Shown: positions 8,489 through 17,844, counted from the stretch's first letter. The stretch is DNA of 52,162 nucleotides from an uncultured Bacteroidota bacterium (GCA_902826215.1 CADEDY010000026.1:1-52162); one strand, 5' to 3'. Notes: generated from the sequence alone by a model not told the origin. Translations and numbers: made by a program.

Positions 8489-8518
8489 TTGGGAACCGGA
8501 CCGTGGCATGCACCTTTG
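8489..8518 (+). promoter_or_regulatory. Promoter with -33 and -7 boxes for the S9 peptidase gene
   Basis: TTG at 8489-8491 is followed after exactly 19 bases by CACCTTTG (8511-8518), seven of eight matches to TAnnTTTG. This is one of the two best full Bacteroidota-type promoters in the window. The ATG lies 20 nt downstream at 8539. Confidence 0.55.
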
Positions 8519-8538
8519 TACCCCATTCAACCCTCTTG

Positions 8539-10503
8539 ATGAAGAACACCCGAAGCTCAATTTCCAGTTTGGCCCTCGTTGTTGGCACCGCAATGCTAGC
8601 CAGCTGCGGCGGCGGCACATCCACCGAACACACTGTTGCAGACACCCCACCGCCGGTGATACCGATGAAGGACTTCTTCAAGAATCCGGAGAAAGCCAGT
8701 TTCCGCATCAGCCCCGATGGGCAGTACATCAGTTATCGCGCTCCTTGGAATGACCGCATGAACATCTTCGTGCAGAAGGTTGGCGGTAGCGAGCCTGTGC
8801 AAGTGACGGCTGATACGATCCGCGATGTCGGTGGCTATTTCTGGAAAGGCGACCGTATCCTCTATACCCGCGACATCAACGGCGATGAGAACTACATCGT
8901 GTTCAGCGCCAGTATCGATGGCAAGGACGTGAAGATGCTCACCCCCGAAAAGGATGTTCGCGCAGGGATACTCGATGACCTCGATGGCGTTGCGGGGATG
9001 GAACACCATGTGATGGTGCAGATGAACGACCGCGACGCAAGCGTGTTCGACCCGTACCTGGTGAACGTGCTGACCGGCGAGCGCAAACCGATGTTCGACA
9101 ACAGCAAGGACAACTACGAAAGCTGGATCACCGACCACGCCGGCGTGATCCGCATGGCCACGAAAACGGACGGAGTGAACACCACGATCTTCTACCGCGC
9201 TGGGGAAAAGGATCCCTTCCTCCCGTATATGACCACAGGTTTCAAGGACCAGTGGGCCCCGCAAATGTTCACCTTCGACAACACCAACCTGTACGTGAAC
9301 CACAACCTGAACGGCCGCGACAAGAGCGCGATCGTTGAGTGGGATCTGGCCGGAAAGAAGGAGATCAAGGTGATCGCCGAGAACCCGGACTACGACATGG
9401 GCAGTGTGGACTACAGCAAGAAACGGAAGGTGCTGACCATGGCCACATGGACCGGTGCAAAGAGTGAACGCATGTTCTTGGACAAGGAGACCGAAGCGAT
9501 GTACAACAAGCTCGCCCCCAAATTCGATGGGCTCGAGTTCTGGGTTTACGGTGAGAATGACGACGAGACCAAATTCCTTGTTTGGGCGGGCAGCGACCGT
9601 GACCCGGGCACCTACTACTTCTACGATTCCGAAGCGGACAAAGTAGAGGAAATGGCCAAGCAGCGTCCTTGGATCGATCCGGCACACATGGCTGAGATGA
9701 CCCCGATCACCTACCAGAGCCGCGATGGACTCACGATCCACGGTTACCTCACCTTGCCAACAGGCCGCGAAGCGAAGAACCTGCCCTTGGTCGTGAATCC
9801 GCACGGTGGTCCTTGGGCACGTGACGAGTGGGGCTTCAACCCTGAAGTACAGATGTTGGCGAACCGCGGTTACGCTGTGCTTCAGATGAATTTCCGCGGA
9901 AGCACGGGCTATGGTCGCAAATTCTGGGAAGCCAGCTTCAAGCAATGGGGCAAAGCGATGCAGGACGATATCACCGATGGTGTTGACTTCCTCGTGAAGT
10001 CGGGCAAGGTGGACGCCAAGCGCGTGGCGATCTACGGCGCGAGCTACGGCGGTTATGCGACCTTGGCCGGCATTACCTTCACACCGGATCTGTATGCCTG
10101 TGCGGTCGACTACGTGGGCGTGAGCGACCTGTTCACCTTCCAAGCTACCGTCCCTCCTTACTGGGCACCTTTCAAGGCGATGATGTTCGAAATGGTAGGC
10201 GATCCTGCGACCGACAGCCTGCTATTGGATGCCGCCTCCCCAGCCCGTCATGCGGAGATGATCAAAACGCCGCTCTTCATCGCGCAGGGAGCGAACGACC
10301 CACGGGTGAAAAAGGCCGAAAGCGACCAGATGGTTGCCGCTTTGAAAGCCCAAGGTGTTGAAGTGGAATACATGGTGAAGGACAACGAAGGCCACGGGTT
10401 CCACAACGAAGAGAACCGTTTCGACTTCTACGGAGCCATGGAAAAGTTCCTGGATCGTTACATCGGTAGCGGCTCACATCCTGCCGAGAAGGACGCCAAA
10501 TAG
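8539..10503 (+). CDS. Lipoprotein S9 family prolyl oligopeptidase-type peptidase
   Basis: The 654-residue enzyme probably cleaves oligopeptides in the periplasm. The N-terminus is a lipoprotein signal with lipobox LASC (MKNTRSSISSLALVVGTAML before the Cys run), so it is membrane-anchored. Residues about 50-400 form a beta-propeller with repeated WKGDRILYTRD/YDSEAD-type blades. The C-terminal alpha/beta-hydrolase domain has the triad S502 (GASYGG), D587 (GANDPRV) and H619 (EGHGF). A frame running 12 codons further upstream would cover the -7 element, so I chose the ATG at 8539. A 10-bp hairpin follows the stop. Bacteroidota carry many such secreted S9 enzymes, some of the dipeptidyl peptidase type; exact specificity is unclear. 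Confidence 0.92.
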   Translation: MKNTRSSISSLALVVGTAMLASCGGGTSTEHTVADTPPPVIPMKDFFKNPEKASFRISPDGQYISYRAPWNDRMNIFVQKVGGSEPVQVTADTIRDVGGYFWKGDRILYTRDINGDENYIVFSASIDGKDVKMLTPEKDVRAGILDDLDGVAGMEHHVMVQMNDRDASVFDPYLVNVLTGERKPMFDNSKDNYESWITDHAGVIRMATKTDGVNTTIFYRAGEKDPFLPYMTTGFKDQWAPQMFTFDNTNLYVNHNLNGRDKSAIVEWDLAGKKEIKVIAENPDYDMGSVDYSKKRKVLTMATWTGAKSERMFLDKETEAMYNKLAPKFDGLEFWVYGENDDETKFLVWAGSDRDPGTYYFYDSEADKVEEMAKQRPWIDPAHMAEMTPITYQSRDGLTIHGYLTLPTGREAKNLPLVVNPHGGPWARDEWGFNPEVQMLANRGYAVLQMNFRGSTGYGRKFWEASFKQWGKAMQDDITDGVDFLVKSGKVDAKRVAIYGASYGGYATLAGITFTPDLYACAVDYVGVSDLFTFQATVPPYWAPFKAMMFEMVGDPATDSLLLDAASPARHAEMIKTPLFIAQGANDPRVKKAESDQMVAALKAQGVEVEYMVKDNEGHGFHNEENRFDFYGAMEKFLDRYIGSGSHPAEKDAK

Positions 10504-10530
10504 CGGACGGACGCTATCCACAAAGCCATG

Positions 10531-10558
10531 CGAACGGCGGTCTTCGGGCCGCCGTTCG
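10531..10558 (+). terminator. Hairpin after the S9 peptidase gene
   Basis: CGAACGGCGG at 10531-10540 pairs perfectly with CCGCCGTTCG at 10549-10558 around an 8-base loop. No clear T-run follows, so termination efficiency is uncertain. The remaining bases up to 10758 show no gene. Confidence 0.5.
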
Positions 10559-10727
10559 TCATTCATGGCCTGTAAACACTGAGTTATGCAGAGGGAAGAA
10601 TGGCCTTGATCGGTCACCTGATCGGCCGAGGCGCCGGAACGCATCCGATCATCGTCTATCCAGCGATCGAGGACCTGCCTTTCCAAGCAACCAACCATAT
10701 CCGGAGTGGCCGGTCAGGACGATCAAG

Positions 10728-10736
10728 TAACTTGCG
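10728..10736 (+). promoter_or_regulatory. -7-like motif of the CotH-domain gene
   Basis: TAACTTGCG resembles the local TAnCTTnGC consensus and lies 22 nt before the ATG at 10759. Confidence 0.4.
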
Positions 10737-10758
10737 CATTACGTACGCTTCACCCCGC

Positions 10759-13515
10759 ATGAAATTCCTTCGACCCTCGTTACTCCTCCTTACGCTATCG
10801 ACCTTCTTGAGCCTCCAAGCGCAGGTGGTGGTGAATGAGGCATGTGCATCGAACCTCAGTTCTTTCGCGGACAGCTTCGGTGAATATGAGGATTGGTTCG
10901 AGTTGTACAACACGAGTGCAACGCCGGTCGACCTGAGCGGATGGTGGTTGAGCAACCGACCAGGGAATCCACTGAAATGGCAAATTCCGACAGGAACCGT
11001 GATCGCCGCGAACGGCTGGCAATTGGTGATAGCGAGCAAACGGAACATCGTGGTGGGCCCCTTACTCCACGCGAGCTTCAACCTGAACCAGACCGATGGG
11101 GACCATGTGATCCTGAGCGATGCCAGTGGCACTTTGGTGGACGATTTCACCTTCGACGTGACGTCCCTTACTAAAGTGGGGCACAGCCGTTGCCGCGCGA
11201 CCGATGGCACTGGGGCTTGGTCGTTATCCAGCACACCAACGCCTGGCGCAGCCAATGCCGGTGTCATAGCCGAATACTTGGAGCGACCGACGATGAGCGT
11301 TCCGGCCGGTGTGTATGCTGGCGCACAGAACATTGCCTTGTCAGGACCTGCAGGCGCTACGATCCGCTACACCACGGATGGTTCGTTGCCCACAGCGACA
11401 TCTACAGCCTACGCAGGACCTATCGCTATTGGTGCCACCACGGTGATCCGAGCGACCGCTTTCGGAGCTGCGGGAACACAGCCTAGCTTCACCGAGACGA
11501 ACACCTACTTGATCGGCAGTGGACATACAGTTGCCATCTTGAGCATTGCAGGTGACCAGGTCGATGAACTTCTTGATGGGAATGGCGGCATTCAACCCAT
11601 CGGCCACTTCGAATATTTCGGTCCGGACGGTGTGCTACGCGACGAGGCCGAAGGTGAATTCAACGAGCACGGACAGGATAGTTGGGCCTATGATCAGCGC
11701 GGTTTCGACTACATCGCCCGTGACCAAACGGGTTACAACGACGCCCTCCACTACCCCATCTTCCGGACCAAGGACCGTCCGAAATTCCAACGGCTGATCG
11801 TCAAAGCTGCGGCTGGCGATAACTACAACTTCGGTCCGGGGGGCGCTGCACACATCCGCGATGCATATGTACAGGCCTTAAGCCAGACCGGTCACCTCGC
11901 GGTGGATGAACGGAGCTACGAACCGGCTGTGCTCTATGTGAACGGACAGTACTGGGGGGTATATGACATGCGCGAGAAAGTGGACGACCACGATTTCACG
12001 AACTACTACTACGACCAGGATGAGTTCAACATCCAAATGCTCAAGACCTGGGGCGGTACGTGGAGCGAATACGGCGGCGGACAAGCACAGGCCGATTGGA
12101 ACGCTTTGCGCACTTACATCCTCGGCAACGACATGGGTGACGCTGCGGCATTCGCTTATGTGGACGAGCAACTCAGTTGGAAAAGCCTGGTGGATTACTT
12201 CTGCCTGAACAGCTACACGGTTTGTGCCGATTGGCTCAATTGGAACACAGGGTGGTGGCGAGGAATGGACCCGAATGGTGACAAGAGAAAGTGGCGCTAC
12301 ATCCTTTGGGACATGGATGCCACGTTCGGCCACTACACGAATTTCACCGGAATTCCCAACCAAACACCGGATGCAGACCCGTGTGCGGCCGAACAACTTC
12401 CCGACCCCGGTGGCGAAGGACATACCTTGATCCTGGAGAAGCTTATCGCCGAGAACCAGATGGTCCACGACTATTATGTGAACAGGTATGTTGACCTGGG
12501 CAACACCTTGTTCAGTTGTGCGAACATGATCCCGTTCCTGGACAGTTTGGTGAACATCATCGCCCCCGAAATGCCCGGACAGATCGCGCGTTGGGGCGGT
12601 AGCATGGCACAATGGGAGGCCAACGTGCAGAACATGCGGAACTTCATCGAGACGCGCTGTGTCGCCATTGAAGAAGGGTTGGTGGATTGCTACGATCTCG
12701 AAGGCCCGTTCGACGTGGTCTTCAATGTGGATCCTCCATTGAGCGGGGCGATCGCCATCAACTCCATCACGCCGGATACCTACCCTTTTTCCGGCACCTA
12801 TTACGGTGGAATACCCACCACGCTTGCCCCTATTCCAGAGACCGGTTGGGTATTCAGCCATTGGGAAGTGTTCAGCACCAATACCATTCTACCATCCACG
12901 ACCGATTCACTTGTCACCGTGGACATCCTTGCGGCCGATAGCATCGTGGCCCATTTCGTTCCACCGACGCGGTACGATGTCGTGCTCGATGTTGAGCCAC
13001 GTGCCGGTGCTACGATCTGGTTCGATGGCACGGTATACGACAGCTTCCCCGCGACCGCCTCGGTAGCCGAGGGAGTTGATGTCGTTTTCTACGTGATACC
13101 GGAGCGCTACTATGACTTCCTCTACTGGACCGTGGCAAATGCCACCTATACACCCAGTGATAGCAGCGTGACGGAGTTGTCCGCGCAGTTCTTCGCCATC
13201 GATACCGTGGTCGCGCACTTGAAACCGCAGGAGTACTCCTACTATGCCCCAAATGCGTTCACCCCGAACGCTGATGGAATCAATGATGTCTTCCTGCCCT
13301 TGGGAAATGCGATCGATCTGGACCGCTATGATCTGCAGGTGTTCGACCGTTGGGGCGGAAGTCTTTATGCCAGTCAGGACCCGACCAAAGGATGGGATGG
13401 TACTGCTGGTGGTGCAGTGGTACCGAACGGGGTGTATGCCTATCGTGCATTTGCCGTGGATGCGGTGAAGGGCGATGTTTACGAGCTCTATGGGCACGTG
13501 ACGCTCTTCCGGTGA
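10759..13515 (+). CDS. T9SS-exported LTD/CotH-kinase-domain surface protein
   Basis: This 918-residue secreted protein starts with a signal peptide (MKFLRPSLLLLTLSTFLSLQ). Domains in order: a lamin-tail domain at about residues 20-115 (VVVNEACASNL, WFELYNTSATPVDLSGW); a chitobiase C-terminal-like beta-sandwich around 170-245 (IRYTTDGSLPTATST); a CotH-type atypical protein-kinase fold around 260-630 (FGPGGAAHIRDAY, YILWDMDATFGHY); two repeats resembling InlB B-repeats around 650-815; and a CHU_C gliding-motility sorting domain at the end (YYAPNAFTPNADGINDVF). The last sends it to the surface by T9SS. CotH domains can phosphorylate proteins, but the role in such secreted fusions is unknown. The upstream in-frame extension to 10600 lacks a signal peptide and was not used. 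Confidence 0.88.
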   Translation: MKFLRPSLLLLTLSTFLSLQAQVVVNEACASNLSSFADSFGEYEDWFELYNTSATPVDLSGWWLSNRPGNPLKWQIPTGTVIAANGWQLVIASKRNIVVGPLLHASFNLNQTDGDHVILSDASGTLVDDFTFDVTSLTKVGHSRCRATDGTGAWSLSSTPTPGAANAGVIAEYLERPTMSVPAGVYAGAQNIALSGPAGATIRYTTDGSLPTATSTAYAGPIAIGATTVIRATAFGAAGTQPSFTETNTYLIGSGHTVAILSIAGDQVDELLDGNGGIQPIGHFEYFGPDGVLRDEAEGEFNEHGQDSWAYDQRGFDYIARDQTGYNDALHYPIFRTKDRPKFQRLIVKAAAGDNYNFGPGGAAHIRDAYVQALSQTGHLAVDERSYEPAVLYVNGQYWGVYDMREKVDDHDFTNYYYDQDEFNIQMLKTWGGTWSEYGGGQAQADWNALRTYILGNDMGDAAAFAYVDEQLSWKSLVDYFCLNSYTVCADWLNWNTGWWRGMDPNGDKRKWRYILWDMDATFGHYTNFTGIPNQTPDADPCAAEQLPDPGGEGHTLILEKLIAENQMVHDYYVNRYVDLGNTLFSCANMIPFLDSLVNIIAPEMPGQIARWGGSMAQWEANVQNMRNFIETRCVAIEEGLVDCYDLEGPFDVVFNVDPPLSGAIAINSITPDTYPFSGTYYGGIPTTLAPIPETGWVFSHWEVFSTNTILPSTTDSLVTVDILAADSIVAHFVPPTRYDVVLDVEPRAGATIWFDGTVYDSFPATASVAEGVDVVFYVIPERYYDFLYWTVANATYTPSDSSVTELSAQFFAIDTVVAHLKPQEYSYYAPNAFTPNADGINDVFLPLGNAIDLDRYDLQVFDRWGGSLYASQDPTKGWDGTAGGAVVPNGVYAYRAFAVDAVKGDVYELYGHVTLFR

Positions 13516-13651
13516 TCATTGGCCGATCTCGCTGCTTTTGGAGTGTGAACGAGGGGCGCTCAACTATTTTGTTCACTTATTCGTCGAATTCGTTGAACAA
13601 TTGCCATTCGAGCGTGTTCCTTTGTCACACTTCAACTTAAACCTCCCTACA

Positions 13652-15379
13652 ATGACCATGAGAACTACGATCGAACGAATGGCCTTAGGAGCAGCCCTGC
13701 TCTTATCCACCACGCTGAGCGCCCAAGAGGCCCGCTTGCAGGTGATCCACAACTGCGCCGATCTGGATGCAGCTCTGGTGGACGTGTATGTGAATGGCGC
13801 ACTTCTGCTTGATGATTTCGCATTCCGCACGGCGACGGAATTCCTGAGCGTGCCTGCAGAGGCCGATCTGGAGATCGCGATCGCGCGCGACAACAGCACC
13901 GACGTTTCTGATGCTGTTTATACCGAGAACTTCACCTTGGCAGACGGTCGTACCTACGTGATGGTCGCCAGCGGATTGCTGAACACCTCAGGTTACGAAC
14001 CAGTGCAGGAGTTCTCCTTGTTGGTTTTCGACTCCGCGCAGGAAACAGCTGCAACTACGGGAGTGGATCTTTTGGTACTTCACGGCTCCACGGACGCGCC
14101 TACTGTCGACGTGTTCGAAAGCGCCGTTCTGAATTCCGGGGTGATCAATGACCTGTCCTATGGCGAATTCACAGGGTACTTGAACGTACCAGCGCTCGAT
14201 TACCAATTCGAGATCCAATTGTCCGATGGCACCCCGACGGGCTTGGGATACCTTGCTCCACTGGGAACATTGGGCCTAAATGGTGCCGCCCTGACGGTAT
14301 TGGCTTCTGGATTCCTGAACCCTGCGCTGAACAGCGATGGTGCCAGCTTTGGCCTTTGGGCAGCTCGCGCCCAAGGTGGTGCCCTTTTGGAATTACCACC
14401 TGTCCAAGTTGCCACGGGCACAGCGACCGTGCAAGTGATCCACAACAGTGCTGACGCTGCTGCAGCAGTGGTGGACGTTTATATCAACGACGAACTGGCC
14501 ATACCCGACCTCGCCTTCCGCACGGCGACCGGACAAGTGTCCTTGCCATCGGGCGTGGACCTGAATATTGGTGTGGCTCCAGGCAATAGCACAAGCTCGG
14601 CTGATGTGATCGCCACCTTCACCTTCAACTTGGACGTGGACGGGAAGTACATCATCGTTGCCAATGGAACCGTGAGCGGTTCAGGTTACGACCCTGTTCA
14701 GCCGTTCAATCTCGACGTCCGCGCCGATGCTCGATTCTCAGCAGCACTGAATACCAATACCGATGTGCTTGTGTACCATGGTGCCACGGACGCCCCTACC
14801 GTTGACGTTGCTGAGACCAGCGTACCGGCAGGGATCGTGGTCGATGACATTTCCTACTCGCAGTTCCAAGGATATCTGGAGTTGCCCACCGCGGACTATG
14901 AGCTCGAAGTGCGCACGACAGATGGAACACCCGTGGCTCGGTACGACGCACCCTTGGAAACACTGAGCTTGGATGGTCGCGCCATCACGGTTCTGGCTTC
15001 TGGTTTCTTGAATACCGCGAACAACTCCGACGGTCCGAGCTTCGGTCTTTGGGTTGCACGTGCCTCAGGTGGCGATCTCATCCCACTTGAACTGAGCGTC
15101 GGATTGAACGAGCGCACTGCTCCATTTGAAGCAACGGTCTATCCGAACCCGTCCAACGGTGCGTTGTTCATCGATCTCGATGCGAGCAGTACTTCCGTAG
15201 CACGTGTTCAATTGACGGATATGAGCGGTCGCGTCGTATCCCAGCTCTCGGCTTTCGAATTGAGCAAAGGAAGCACCCTTGCTAGCATGGATCTTTCTTC
15301 CTTCGCTAACGGCCTTTACACCTTGAGCGTGATCAGCGACAAGGGCGTTCGCTCCGTACCTGTTCAAGTAGCACATTGA
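13652..15379 (+). CDS. Secreted DUF4397 duplicate protein with T9SS sorting domain
   Basis: The 575-residue protein has a signal peptide (TIERMALGAALLLSTTLSAQ). It then carries two copies of a roughly 220-residue DUF4397 unit, at about residues 29-250 and 257-480. Matching landmarks in the two copies are LQVIHNCADLDAALVDVYVN against VQVIHNSADAAAAVVDVYIN, the shared AFRTAT, LVLHGSTDAPTVDV against LVYHGATDAPTVDV, and LASGFLNPALNSDG against LASGFLNTANNSDG. Each unit is itself two similar beta-sandwich halves. The C-terminus is a type A T9SS sorting domain (YPNPSNGALF ... GLYTLSVISDKGVRSVPV). The function of DUF4397 is unknown; surface exposure and a structural or binding role are inferred. ATG 13658 is an alternative start. 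A strong hairpin follows. Confidence 0.88.
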   Translation: MTMRTTIERMALGAALLLSTTLSAQEARLQVIHNCADLDAALVDVYVNGALLLDDFAFRTATEFLSVPAEADLEIAIARDNSTDVSDAVYTENFTLADGRTYVMVASGLLNTSGYEPVQEFSLLVFDSAQETAATTGVDLLVLHGSTDAPTVDVFESAVLNSGVINDLSYGEFTGYLNVPALDYQFEIQLSDGTPTGLGYLAPLGTLGLNGAALTVLASGFLNPALNSDGASFGLWAARAQGGALLELPPVQVATGTATVQVIHNSADAAAAVVDVYINDELAIPDLAFRTATGQVSLPSGVDLNIGVAPGNSTSSADVIATFTFNLDVDGKYIIVANGTVSGSGYDPVQPFNLDVRADARFSAALNTNTDVLVYHGATDAPTVDVAETSVPAGIVVDDISYSQFQGYLELPTADYELEVRTTDGTPVARYDAPLETLSLDGRAITVLASGFLNTANNSDGPSFGLWVARASGGDLIPLELSVGLNERTAPFEATVYPNPSNGALFIDLDASSTSVARVQLTDMSGRVVSQLSAFELSKGSTLASMDLSSFANGLYTLSVISDKGVRSVPVQVAH

Positions 15380-15395
15380 TCCTCAACAAATCGGT

Positions 15396-15429
15396 CAGCG
15401 ACCCCTATCCATCCGGGTAGGGGTCGCTG
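15396..15429 (+). terminator. Hairpin after the DUF4397 gene
   Basis: A 12-bp stem pairs 15396-15407 (CAGCGACCCCTA) with 15418-15429 around a 10-base loop. There is no T-run, but the position just after the stop fits a terminator. Confidence 0.6.
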
Positions 15430-15502
15430 CATTCCGACCCTTGTTGATCGCGACACACAAGGCGCAACGCACATTCCACCCACGTTAGTCGTTGTTCGTT
15501 CG

Positions 15503-16414
15503 ATGTCTTTGTACAAGTCCACCTTCAGCATACGTCACTTGGAGGAGTTCTCCGGTGTCAAGGCCCACACCATACGCATGTGGGAGAAGCGCTACGGCCT
15601 GCTCGCTCCAGATCGCACCGGCACCAACATACGCACGTACGGCTTGGATGAATTGAAGACCATTCTGAATGTGGCCTACCTGAACAAACACGGTCACAAG
15701 ATCTCTCGGATCGCCGCCATGCCACCCATCGCTCGGGACCAACTGGTGCGTGATACCTCTGCTGCGTCGCCGGATGTGCTCGATCTGCTGAACAGTTTGA
15801 AGCTGGCCATGCTCGGGTTCGATGAGGACCTTTTCCGGTCCGTGTGCGACGGGTATCTGCTCCACCACGACCTGCGCATGTTGGTGGAAAAGCTCTTCGT
15901 GCCACTGCTTGAACACATCGGTATCCTTTGGCAGACCAATGCCATCTGCCCTGCCCAAGAACATTTCGTGAGTAACATCATCCGCCATCAGCTCATCGCA
16001 GCGACGGCCTCCCTTCCTCAAGGGACCTATCCAAAGGACCGCACCTTCGTGCTCTATCTGCCGGAGAACGAGATCCATGAACTGGGCTTGCTCTTCGTGA
16101 ACTATGTGTTGCGCTCCAAAGGCGAACGGACCATCTACCTCGGCCAAAGTGTGCCCTCTGCCGACCTCGTTGAAGTGAGCGCCGTTCGGAACGGAGAACT
16201 CGTTCTGCTGACCATCTTGATGGCCGAACCACCTGCCGAAGAGATCGTCACGTATCTCGGCCGAATGCGCGAAAGCCTTTCGGATCGTCGTATCTCCTTC
16301 ATGGTGACCGGCGGACAGATGAAGCGTTTGGAGAACCCTGAACTACCGCCCGGGGTTCGCATCTTCGGCACCATGAATGAACTCATGGCTGCTGTCGACA
16401 AGCTCATCCAGTGA
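15503..16414 (+). CDS. MerR-family regulator with cobalamin-binding domain (CarH/LitR-like)
   Basis: The 303-residue DNA-binding regulator has a MerR winged helix-turn-helix at about residues 8-75 (SIRHLEEFSGVKAHTIRMWE, RYGLLAPDRT). A four-helix cobalamin-capping domain follows at about 90-170, then a B12-binding Rossmann domain at about 180-300. Two signatures of adenosylcobalamin photoreceptors are visible: W143-x9-E153-H154 in the helical domain and E190-I-H192-E-L-G195, whose His would ligate cobalt from below. In CarH, light breaks the Co-C bond, the tetramer falls apart and target genes, often for carotenoids, are derepressed. The residue after the Trp is Gln144, whereas Thermus CarH has the light-state ligand His there. 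No carotenoid genes lie nearby, so targets are distant or different. It is convergent with the GlcD-type gene, whose stop is 12 bp away. Confidence 0.88.
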   Translation: MSLYKSTFSIRHLEEFSGVKAHTIRMWEKRYGLLAPDRTGTNIRTYGLDELKTILNVAYLNKHGHKISRIAAMPPIARDQLVRDTSAASPDVLDLLNSLKLAMLGFDEDLFRSVCDGYLLHHDLRMLVEKLFVPLLEHIGILWQTNAICPAQEHFVSNIIRHQLIAATASLPQGTYPKDRTFVLYLPENEIHELGLLFVNYVLRSKGERTIYLGQSVPSADLVEVSAVRNGELVLLTILMAEPPAEEIVTYLGRMRESLSDRRISFMVTGGQMKRLENPELPPGVRIFGTMNELMAAVDKLIQ

Positions 16415-16425
16415 GCTGCCGTCCA

Positions 16426-17832
16426 CTACGCTGGAAGCACCTTGCCCGGATTCATGATCCCGTGGGGATCGAACACGCGCTTGATCGCACCCATCAAGGC
16501 CAACTGTGTTGAAGAGAAAGCGATGTCCATGTAGGATCGTTGGACCAAACCGATACCGTGCTCACCGCTGAGCGTGCCACCCAAGCCGACGGTCAACTGG
16601 AAGATCTCGCGGATCGCCTTCGGTAATTCATCCTTCCAGAATGCATCGGACAACGCTTCCTTGATGATGTTCACGTGCAGGTTGCCATCGCCGGCATGAC
16701 CGTAACAGATGGTCCGGAAGCCATAGGTGCGACCGATCTCCTTGATGCCCGCGAGCAGGTCCGGTAGCGCGAAGCGAGGAACCACCGTGTCCTCTTCCTT
16801 GTATATGGCATGCGCTTTCACGGCAACCGCCACATTGCGGCGCAGCTTCCAAAGCGCGTCCTTCTCGGCGGCGGTCTCTGCGAACAGGACCTCACCACAT
16901 TCATGGGCTTCCATCACACAAAGGATCGTTTCGCACTCGCGCATCAGCACATCACCGTGGTTGCCATCCACTTCAAGCAACAGATGGGCTTGCACCTCCG
17001 GCGCGATCCCCATGGAAAGTCCTTCGATATGCTGTAGCGTGAAGTCAATGGCATCGCGCTCCAAGAACTCCAACGCACTTGGTGTGATGCCCGCACGGAA
17101 CACCGCACTCACCGCTTCGCAGGCCTTGGTGGCGCTGTTGAACGGCACCAACATCAAGCGATTCTCTTTGGGTAACGGGATCAATCGCAGTACCGCTTTG
17201 GTGATGATCCCCAAGGTGCCCTCGCTACCGACGATCAAGCGTGTCAGGTCATAGCCGGTTGAATTCTTCAGCGTGTTCGCTCCGGTCCAGATGACCTCGC
17301 CGGAAGGTAGCACCACTTCCAGGTTCAAGACGAAATCGCGAGTGACGCCGTACTTCACGGCCCTCGGTCCACCTGCATTCTCCGCTATATTGCCGCCGAT
17401 GGTGCAGCTTCCCTTGCTACTGGGATCCGGCGCATAATAGAGCCCCTTGGCGGCGACAGCATCCTGTAGTACTTGCGTGATCACTCCAGGCTCAACGGTC
17501 ACTTGGAGATTGCGCTCATCGATCTCCACGATCCGATCCATGCGATCCAAGGCCAGTCCTACGCCACCGTGCACGCATAGTGCGCCACCGCTCAAACCCG
17601 TTCGGCCTCCGATGGGCGTGATCGGAATGTGATGCTCGGCGCAGACCTTGACCACTCTACTTACTTCATCGGTCTTTCGCGGGCGTACCACGACCTCCGG
17701 AGGAAAGGCCAGATCCTCGGTCTCATCGTGTCCATAATGTTGCAGATCCTCCGCACAACTCAATACATCCCCCGAGTCCAATGCGGACCGGAGAGCCGCT
17801 AACACAGTGGCGTCCACCCTTCCGTAGTTCAT
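16426..17832 (-). CDS. FAD-linked oxidase (GlcD/D-lactate dehydrogenase type)
   Basis: The 468-residue flavoprotein oxidises a 2-hydroxy acid such as D-lactate or glycolate to the 2-oxo acid. The FAD-binding type 4 (VAO/PCMH) domain spans about residues 40-220 and includes ITPIGGRTGLSGGAL, PDPSSKGSCTIGGNIAENAG and LIVGSEGTLGIIT. The C-terminal FAD-oxidase domain has CYGHAGDGNLHVN, the metal/substrate histidine motif, and GEHGIGLVQ, and ends in the family signature PHGIMNPGKVLP. The gene stands alone, with no GlcE or GlcF partner beside it. Its start at 17832 rather than 17862 is favoured because a TACTTTCGA promoter element (17836-17844) ends three bases before the ATG. The substrate cannot be decided between D-lactate and glycolate. 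Confidence 0.9.
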   Translation of the reverse strand: MNYGRVDATVLAALRSALDSGDVLSCAEDLQHYGHDETEDLAFPPEVVVRPRKTDEVSRVVKVCAEHHIPITPIGGRTGLSGGALCVHGGVGLALDRMDRIVEIDERNLQVTVEPGVITQVLQDAVAAKGLYYAPDPSSKGSCTIGGNIAENAGGPRAVKYGVTRDFVLNLEVVLPSGEVIWTGANTLKNSTGYDLTRLIVGSEGTLGIITKAVLRLIPLPKENRLMLVPFNSATKACEAVSAVFRAGITPSALEFLERDAIDFTLQHIEGLSMGIAPEVQAHLLLEVDGNHGDVLMRECETILCVMEAHECGEVLFAETAAEKDALWKLRRNVAVAVKAHAIYKEEDTVVPRFALPDLLAGIKEIGRTYGFRTICYGHAGDGNLHVNIIKEALSDAFWKDELPKAIREIFQLTVGLGGTLSGEHGIGLVQRSYMDIAFSSTQLALMGAIKRVFDPHGIMNPGKVLPA

Positions 17833-17835
17833 GTT

Positions 17836-17844
17836 TCGAAAGTA
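17836..17844 (-). promoter_or_regulatory. -7 promoter motif, ATG 3 nt away
   Basis: On the minus strand it reads TACTTTCGA, then AAC, then the ATG at 17832. The spacing implies a leaderless transcript for the FAD-linked oxidase. Confidence 0.5.

Noticed and set aside
8596..10143. 515-codon frame antisense to the S9 peptidase gene
   Set aside because: Shadow of a real gene; product is Val/His-rich with no recognisable motif.
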